Positions 57,747-64,000 of a stretch of DNA of 64,000 bases are shown in pieces. The stretch's first letter is position 1. Every line of letters begins with the position of its first letter. The stretch is from assembly GCF_030272615.1 (NCBI RefSeq), contig NC_081414.1:822987896-823051895 (forward strand), written 5' to 3'. Source of the DNA: Cryptomeria japonica. Taxonomy: Eukaryota > Streptophyta > Pinopsida > Cupressales > Cupressaceae. The translations under genes and the position numbers were made by a program. The notes beneath the pieces are model-generated. The model did not search any database, had not been told where the DNA came from, and saw nothing but the letters and a program-made list of their open reading frames with translations.

Positions 57747-58565
57747 TGTTAGGATTCCCACAGATATTGAGAGGGGGGGGTGAATTAGTATCTAATCGGT
57801 TTAATGATTTTCTTAACTTAAAACATGTAGAACAAATTAAAACTATGTACTAGTAAATAGAAAGTAATGAATAAACTGAGATAGAAACAACCACATGAAA
57901 AACACACCATAATAAAGTAGTTTAACGAGGAAACCCGGTGTGCGAAAAACCTCAGTGGGATTTGTGACCCACAATATTCACTTACTGGCCAATAAGAGAA
58001 TATTACTACTACAAGAGGGGCCTGCACATGCAGGAAGGCCAAGTGCCTAGAGCTCACTGCTCAAAAATGGAAGTCTCACTGACTTAAAAAATGGATTATA
58101 TAAGTCCAATGTCTTGTACTATTTTAAAATAGCATCTACTATGCCAAATTCAGTACTAGTTTATAGCTCTTCTTCTTACATAAACCCTTAACCTATAATT
58201 TGCATAATAGGTCTACCTTAATTCACCTAATTATATTCATCCATGCTTACATCTTCTTGTCACAATGTTCTATGATGAACTCTCTTATATAAGAGTCATT
58301 TTACAACTTGCCAAGTTGGCTTACAAAGTTTTTACAGTAATAAACAAAATAAATTAACAACAAAATTCCTGTCGGCTTCTGTGCCGGTATGCTTCCTTCC
58401 TTTCCTTTTTCTGTGCCGGTGTCGGTGGTCTGTGTGCTGGTGTAGAGTCTGATCTTGCTAGTGTTGGTGGATTGCCTTGCTGGTGTCATAGGATTATAAG
58501 GTTGCCATCAATGACAAAACCTTCAATCACTTACAATTTCTCATTGGAGTGTGCATTTACCAACA
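57747..58565 (-). repeat. 5' LTR of element G
   Basis: The LTR is 819 bp. On the plus strand it opens TGTTAGGATTCCCACAG, has GAGAGGGGGGGG near its start (the primer-site end) and ends TTACCAACA. Confidence 0.93.
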
Positions 58566-58761
58566 GCTGAATGGGTACTTAAATTGAATGCCAAAGACCA
58601 AGACAAAGGAAAACATGGAAAATTTGATGCACTCTGGTTAGGACCTTATATCATCTTTGAAAAAGGTGGAGAAAACTCATATTACTTTTAGGGTATTGAT
58701 GGTGAAGTGCTGGAATTTCCAGTCCATGCTCAATACCTCAAGTATTGGGCAAGTGCAAGGT
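58566..58761 (+). pseudogene. int: Element E integrase C-terminus, resumed
   Basis: It continues the frame left at 43956: KLNAKDQDKGKHGKFD, LWLGPYIIFEKGG with the GPY module, then FPVHAQYLKYWASAR and stop. One TAG interrupts it (near 58690). There is no chromodomain. Confidence 0.85.
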
Positions 58762-59985
58762 AATGAGTCACAAATTTGCGGAAGTCCGCGCGTTGGAAAA
58801 TGCGCTCTTATAAACGGGGGCCCGTTTTCAAAAAACGGGGGCCCGTTTATGCTTCGGGCTCCCGAGGCGAAAGGTAACGGGGGTCCGAAGCAAAACAAAA
58901 CGGGCCCCCGTTTTGTTCTAAAATGGGGGCCCGCTTTTAAACAAAACGGGGGCCCGCTTTTTAGAAACGAGGGCCCATTTTTAAAAACGGGGGCCCGTTT
59001 CTAAAACGGGCCCCCGTTTTGTTTAAAAGCGGGCCCCCGTTTCTAAATGGCATTTTTCCTTTTTTTTCCACAAGCCGCACTTGTTTGAAAACGGGGGCCC
59101 GTTTTGTAGAAGTTGATTCCACAACCCGCCACTTGGCTCGGGATTAGGCCCGGGATAGGCCTGGGATGGCCACACCTGAGACATGAACCTGCAAATTCAA
59201 ATCTCTATGAATGAAAGCACAAATATGAACTTCAGAAATAGTTTACGTGCCTCTAATCAGAGAATTTTTATACGAAATTAAAACCCATTTCAGATTATAC
59301 TGTCTAGATTCTAAATATGTAAATTTATTTAAAAATTGATTATTTTAACTATTTTTCATTTAAGTTATACTAAATCGGGTCCATAAATTTGAAATATTAA
59401 CTAATTTTGTTAATTTAATAACTTTTTTATTTTAAAGAATTTTGGGAAAAAAATTATATGTCATCAATCTACACAAAATTCTTTTGTATTTAAAAAAAAA
59501 AAATATCAAAAAATGTTAAGTTTACATCAAATTATGTGGGTCGTACACGTCAAATTTTTAAAAAGATAATTACGGCTATTAAAAAATTAATTAAAAAAAA
59601 AATATTAGAAAAAAAAATATAGAAAAATATGCTCATCAATCTTCAGTGTGTTACAAACCATTTCCCAAAATGGTTTGAGAAAATAATTTTAATTGTGTCA
59701 AAAAGTGTGGGTCGTACACATGCATGGTATGGTCCTGAAACAGGCATTTTTAAAACATAGTTTTCAGAACTCCATTCAAAAAGTTATTTTTTATTATGTG
59801 GGTATTAAAATAAATTATATATTTGGAAAGTACACTCAGAGGGCTATCTTTTATATTACTGACATTTTACAAGATTCAATCTCTAAGTATTTTAAAATTT
59901 AAGCTCAAATGAGACAAAATCTGAAAATCAGGGAAAACACTTCCACTTTTTGGCCAAAAAGTGGACTCATCTTCTTGCACTGACC
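58751..59985. mobile_element. Candidate DNA transposon with terminal inverted repeats
   Basis: The left end AGTGCAAGGTAATGAGTCAC (58752-58771) and the inverted right end (AGTGCAAGAAGATGAGTCCAC on the minus strand, from 59982 to 59961) match at most positions. The interior has the GGGCCC array, an AT-rich body and two copies of GTGGGTCGTACAC (59540 and 59707). No target duplication and no transposase are visible. The stretch 28586-29766 may be a relative. The left end overlaps the final codons of E's integrase. Confidence 0.35.
58811..59108. repeat. Array of ACGGGGGCCCGT motifs in both orientations
   Basis: About eleven units of AAACGGGGGCCCGTTTT with variants; about three are in inverse orientation (near 58896, 59004 and 59026). 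The GGGCCC core is palindromic and the flanking A and T runs pair, so each unit and each opposed pair can form hairpins. The flanks are AT-rich, so this GC spike stands out from the whole window. Confidence 0.9.
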
Positions 59986-62035
59986 CTATTTCTTCTCTTA
60001 ATGATCAGGGAGCATTTCTTGTAATATAGTAATATAGTTTTTTCTCTTGTTTTCTGTTATATGTTTTCAATTTTCATTTTGTTCTTCTTTCCAAAGATAA
60101 CTAGGATGTTTCTATGTCCTTAAAGACAACATACATCCCCAGAAAGAGCCACTATTAGCACATATTTTAACAAAATATTTGTGCTATATATGAATGCTTT
60201 TACATATAATTTCATCATAAGGGCATTTACTACTAATGTGTATATGCGGGAGCATCACTGAAAGAATGGATCTATCCAAAAGATTAAATGCCTCATGAAT
60301 GGTGTTGCCAGTCCTCCAAGCCTATGCAGATCGAGCAATAGAAAATGTATTAGAAACTTCCAAGAAAATGCAATTGCCATGGGTCACGTGGCTGTAGACT
60401 GAGCTCAGAGGTTTTCAAGCAAAGGCTTATGCATAGAAAACATGCAATAGCAAGGGAGGCATAAAACCATTTATCCCACATTGGTTGTGGAGAAGATATC
60501 TTTTGTATTTAAATGCAAAGTCACACACATCCATACTATCGAAAGACAAATGGCTTTTGGCATGAAGAAGGCTTGGCGATCCAATGGACCCCGCATGTGC
60601 GTGCATCTCAAAGTGCCAAAATTTTATAGCAGGAGGACAAATTAAAGATTGAGCAATTTGGGTAGATTGGACGGTGATCACAGAAGATTTGACAGTCATC
60701 GCTATACCACAAGATGGAGATGCACACTGGTTTATCCTCGCGACTTGGCAACAAAGCATGTGCAAAAAAGTGGAGGTTAGCGAGCGATCATATTTGAAGA
60801 AGATCCAATGGTTGTTGCTAGGTTGTGATGGGAAATTTCTCGTTAGACTTTCCATCATGGCTAGGCGACAACAGAAAGCTTAATTCTGATGGTTAGTGGG
60901 ACTATGATAAAGTGGGACTATGATAAAGTGGTAGGACAGGGACCCCGGAGCCAATCCAAAGGTGACACATGGTGAGCTCGACAAGTGAGGTGTGATCATG
61001 GTGGATCTGTAAGCGAATCTAGATGTGCCACGTGGTGGAGCGCAGAAGAACCCAGGTCTAAGTGGTGGGTAGGTGGATCCATGAGCAAACCAAAGAGTGA
61101 CACACAACATAGATGAACAAAGAGAAGAGAGAGATACTCAAGAAAGGTTAAAGGCCAAGCAGATAAGGAAGACCATACAGTCAGCTGAGTTTATCCGATA
61201 ATGGTCGCTATACCACGATCGGAAGATGCACAATGTTTATTCACTACGACATGGTGATTGAGTGGTGGGGCCCGCTAAGGAAGAAAAAATGAAGAGATAA
61301 AGAATGAGCAGGTCATGGGAGATCCAATGACTATCTCCATTCTACTATGGAAAGGTGCATGATCAATACCTATCATGGATCAGCAACAAAGGGGAACCAA
61401 AGTGAAAAGGTGCGGATCGGAAGTAAGATGGGTTCATCAGAGAAAATGTTAAATTTCGAGAGAGAAACAAAACAATTACACCGATGGACCGAAGCAGCCT
61501 GAAAAGGAGACTAAAGTGCAGGAGGACTAGTCAAGATAGCTTACGATACCAGAGACACATTTCTAAAGTTATGTCGATGCCTGATGGGCAGAATGCCACA
61601 AAGGGCGGATCTATCGGGGTAACTTCTAGCATCGGAGAAGGGTGAAATGAGTTATTTCGATACCCGATGAGAGGTATAGTCATCGGGGAAAGGTGTTTTC
61701 ATGTCATGTCGATACCCGATGAGGATGCTAAGGTGGTTGCAAAGAAGGAGATCTCATCAGGAAGACTTATGCCAATACAGTCGAAGGTAAGTTTTTATGT
61801 TTGACTTAATGAATACCTAATTTTCTCTCTCTCATGTAGGATTTGTTTATCGGGAAGACAATGGCATTAAGGAGTATACAAACAAAAGAAACTACCAGAA
61901 AACCTGATATCTCAATCCGTGAACTTAGTTGTTTATCATGTTGTAATCATATGTCTTCAGTTTCAAATTAGATAGTCATTAGGAATAGACACATCGGTTT
62001 GAAGCTTGTTCACATCCCTTCAGTTATGTATATAA
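59986..62035 (+). other. Probable 3' untranslated region of element E
   Basis: No recognised gene. There is a short tandem duplication with GGGACTATGATAAAGTG near 60900, two diverged copies of a GTCGCTATACCAC stretch (about 60697 and 61204), and three TCGATACCCGATGAG words (about 61568-61725). No clear polypurine tract precedes the LTR at 62036. Confidence 0.4.
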
Positions 62036-62843
62036 TGGGATACCAAAACCAATGACAGGGGAGAGATTTTTTGAAATATATGTTGATGCGAATTGATTGT
62101 AATGGAGTATCTTGAAGTGTAGCTTTTGTATGCAATACCGATTCTAGATTAATATACAAGGTTCGATGTTTTTGTCCAAAATATTGTATACATTCCATGT
62201 TGATGAATTGATTTTATCCTCTTAATAAACCTACTGTTGGGCTTGCTGTGATGTTCCATCACATGATGTTGCACTAAAAATGGAATTGGTTTTTTCATTA
62301 TTTATGTAACACATACTGAAACCCTCACAGTGATAGTTAATACTGTCTCTTGAGTTGATCGAATTGGTTGTCCACAAAGTAGCATCTATATCCTTGGATA
62401 AGGGCACTGGTCTGTTATTTATCTTCCAAGGGTTGGGATTGTTATGCATAAGGTCCTTATCAGAGAAACATTCTTCTGAATCCTATATGAACTAATCTGT
62501 ACATGATTTCTGCAAGTCTTAAGAGCAATCATTTTTCATAATACATTTTAAATTATTTTCTTTTATCAACATTCAAGAAGCAATCAAACAAAAGGACATA
62601 ATAAGGTACAATAGCATGAAACTATTGCCATTCTTGTAGAAGGTTGTCTTAATAAAACCTTATATCCACTTTAAATAACCTCTTAGTGCTTGAGAGAGAA
62701 AGGTATACCCACCTAGGTTTAGTGGAGCCTTAAGTGCAGAGGGATTTGGTCTTCGACCATCCGTGTTCGTTGGCAAAGGATAGTTGGATTAGTTAAGGGA
62801 CTGGCAAATCCTTAAGTTTTCCAATATGTAGTTTTGGGCCCCA
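62036..62843 (+). repeat. LTR related to that of E, probable 3' LTR
   Basis: The LTR is 808 bp and runs TGGGATACC to GGGCCCCA, about 90 percent identical to 29767-30628. The flanks (tataa left, acaac right) do not match the left flank of the 5' LTR, so pairing with E is likely but not proven. Confidence 0.7.
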
Positions 62844-63340
62844 ACAACCTCCATGCCTGTCACCTTCACATGATGCATGCAATGAATATGGCAAAAAATG
62901 GGCCCAAAGTTGTATAAATAAATGATTATCTATCCTGGACAACACATCAACCACTTCGTTTCTAGACCTTTTGACATGTGTAATCTTGTAATTATTGAAA
63001 AAATTTAAATCATTTCTAATTTTGGAGATAAATTTATTTAAAAACCATGAGTCAGTTTCCCCTTTAATGACTGCATTAATAATAATTTGTGAATCCCATT
63101 CCAAATGCAAATTTTGAACTCCAAACTTCAACCCTAATTGCACCGCCAATAATGCTTCTTAGACTTGCGCCTTGTTATTGGTACCCTTTTCAAGCCTTTG
63201 AGAACCCATCATAATATTTCCATGCCAATCCATAATCACTAGCCCTGCACCCAAAATACATGGATTACCTTTAGAGGCACCATCAAAATTGATCTTGAAC
63301 AACCCTACCTATGGAAAATCCCATTTCTCATTAGAAATCG
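62844..63340 (-). pseudogene. LINE-type RNase H domain, remnant
   Basis: On the minus strand about 63300 down to 62930 reads FKINFDGASKGNP, GAGLVIMDWHGNIM, TNNKAQV, LEWDSQIIINAVIKG and HVKRSRNEVVDVLSRI. This is the plant RVT_3/RNase H domain found at the end of LINE reverse transcriptases. A TAA interrupts it near 63160. The LTR at 62036-62843 ends next to it. Confidence 0.75.
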
Positions 63341-64000
63341 AAGGAAGCATTGGATCAACCTAAGAAGACCCATGAACATGTGTAAAGAGGTGTCTCAATA
63401 CAAGAGTCACAAAGTAGACTCGCAAGACATGCCATGGAAGCTTTATAATAATAAAATTGGATTACTTTTGAAGTGTGCATTAGGAGTCCAACTCTACTTG
63501 GTCACAAAACAGATATTAGGAAAAAATACTATAAAATATAATTTTTTTAATAAAATTTTAAGAAAATTTGATATCAAGAAAACTAAAAAATGAAATGATC
63601 TATTTTCTTTTTGGTTTCTTAATTATTCTAATAGTTTGATTGTGTTTAAGTGGATAGTATAGAGAAATTTTGTATAGCTTTCATCTATGATAATCCATTA
63701 ATAGTCTACTTAGTCTTGCCTAATTGATCATGGATTTCAAACATAGAGAAATCCTATTATTCCTTTTTGAAAGCTATTGTTGATCATGTTGGCAAGGCTC
63801 TTGCTCATATTTCTCCTAGAAATGATCATATTTAAGTTCAAATTGGCAATCATGACAACCTAAATATTGATAGTAGTATATTCTTGTCAAGCTAGTAAGG
63901 ATGGGTAACACTACAATCTTTGAGATCTTGTACACATATCACAAGACTTTTTAGTATAGATTTCACAAAATTCAAGTTAAAAATAAAAGGAAAAAATAAT
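63341..64000. other. No recognisable feature
   Basis: AT-rich sequence without a convincing reading frame, repeat or regulatory element that could be identified here. Confidence 0.4.

Larger units (their letters stand above)
43957..58565 (-). mobile_element. Element G: non-autonomous Sirevirus-like element, two ORFs, no pol
   Basis: G has target duplication gctga (43952-43956 and 58566-58570). It has a 3' LTR at 43957-44706, a polypurine tract, ORF2, ORF1, a primer-binding site and a 5' LTR at 57747-58565. ORF1 is split by element I. There is no protease, integrase, RT or RNase H. Its LTR shares a long block with the LTRs of A and B (CACATGCAG, AAGGCCAA, CCTAGAGCTCACT), the CACCCCCCCTCTC end next to the primer site, and a near-identical polypurine stretch of about 30 bp. 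This suggests mobilisation by an A/B-type Sirevirus. Confidence 0.9.
29767..62843 (+). mobile_element. Element E: Tat-like Ty3/gypsy retrotransposon, interrupted by F and G
   Basis: The E blocks are 29767-35603 (5' LTR, primer-binding site, gag, protease, aRNH, RT), 42440-43956 (RNase H, integrase) and 58566 onward (integrase C-terminus). A related LTR lies at 62036-62843. Removing F (TSD atttc) and G (TSD gctga) rejoins the pol sequence. The domain order is unusual in having an archaeal-type RNase H upstream of RT. The 3' limit is tentative: the flanks of the two LTRs (cctaa and acaac) do not match and no polypurine tract precedes 62036. Confidence 0.8.

Noticed and set aside
58657-59004. 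Plus-strand 115-codon frame through the GGGCCC array
   Set aside because: Starts inside E integrase in another frame and then reads repeat units; not a gene.
60427-60858. Minus-strand frame of 143 codons
   Set aside because: No recognised domain; lies in the presumed untranslated 3' part of E. Kept only as an unassigned stretch.
29762-62848. A 5-bp target duplication for the whole of element E
   Set aside because: Left flank cctaa and right flank acaac do not match.
1-64000. Host protein-coding genes, tRNA or rRNA genes
   Set aside because: None recognised on either strand; all long frames belong to mobile elements or are shadows.

Overview
The window is plant DNA made almost entirely of nested, decayed LTR retrotransposons. 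No host gene, tRNA or rRNA gene was recognised. It suggests a large-genome seed plant, most plausibly a gymnosperm: the sequence is AT-rich, gene-free and packed with old nested elements whose paired LTRs differ by several percent by eye. That taxonomic reading is inference.

Left stack (1-28092). Positions 1-5209 are the 3' part of a Ty3/gypsy-type element (D) that carries an antisense plant-mobile-domain (PMD) ORF and ends in a 780-bp LTR. D sits in the 5' LTR of a Ty1/copia Sirevirus-like element (A, 5210-28092). A is split by a second copy of the same family in reverse orientation (B, 8639-26687, TSD aatat/aagat). B is split inside its 5' LTR by an 11.3-kb Athila-like gypsy element (C, 14786-26130, TSD tatgc, two 1282-bp LTRs). 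C has gag-pol in one frame with 13 stops and no frameshift, plus an 829-codon extra ORF before its 3' LTR.

Middle (28093-29766). A GA-rich tract, a cluster of inverted and direct 20-bp repeats, and a stretch whose right end resembles a candidate terminal-inverted-repeat element found again at 58751-59985.

Right stack (29767-62843). A Tat-like gypsy element (E) whose protease is followed by an archaeal-type RNase H placed before the reverse transcriptase. E is split in its own RNase H by a copia element (F, 35604-42439, TSD atttc). It is split in its integrase by a non-autonomous Sirevirus-like element (G, 43957-58565, TSD gctga). G is split in its first ORF by a relative (I, 49589-57656, TSD gcttc). 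G and I have no polymerase. Each carries ORF1 (coiled coil plus four or five CCHC knuckles) and a roughly 1.1-kilocodon ORF2. Their LTR and polypurine features match those of the autonomous A/B family. This two-ORF family is the best candidate here for something not well described. E resumes at 58566 with its integrase C-terminus, followed by a striking array of ACGGGGGCCCGT motifs. The right edge (62844-63340) holds an antisense LINE-type RNase H remnant.

None of the genes forms a host pathway. The working relationships are between autonomous and non-autonomous elements, and in the order of insertion: D into A; C into B into A; F into E; I into G into E.
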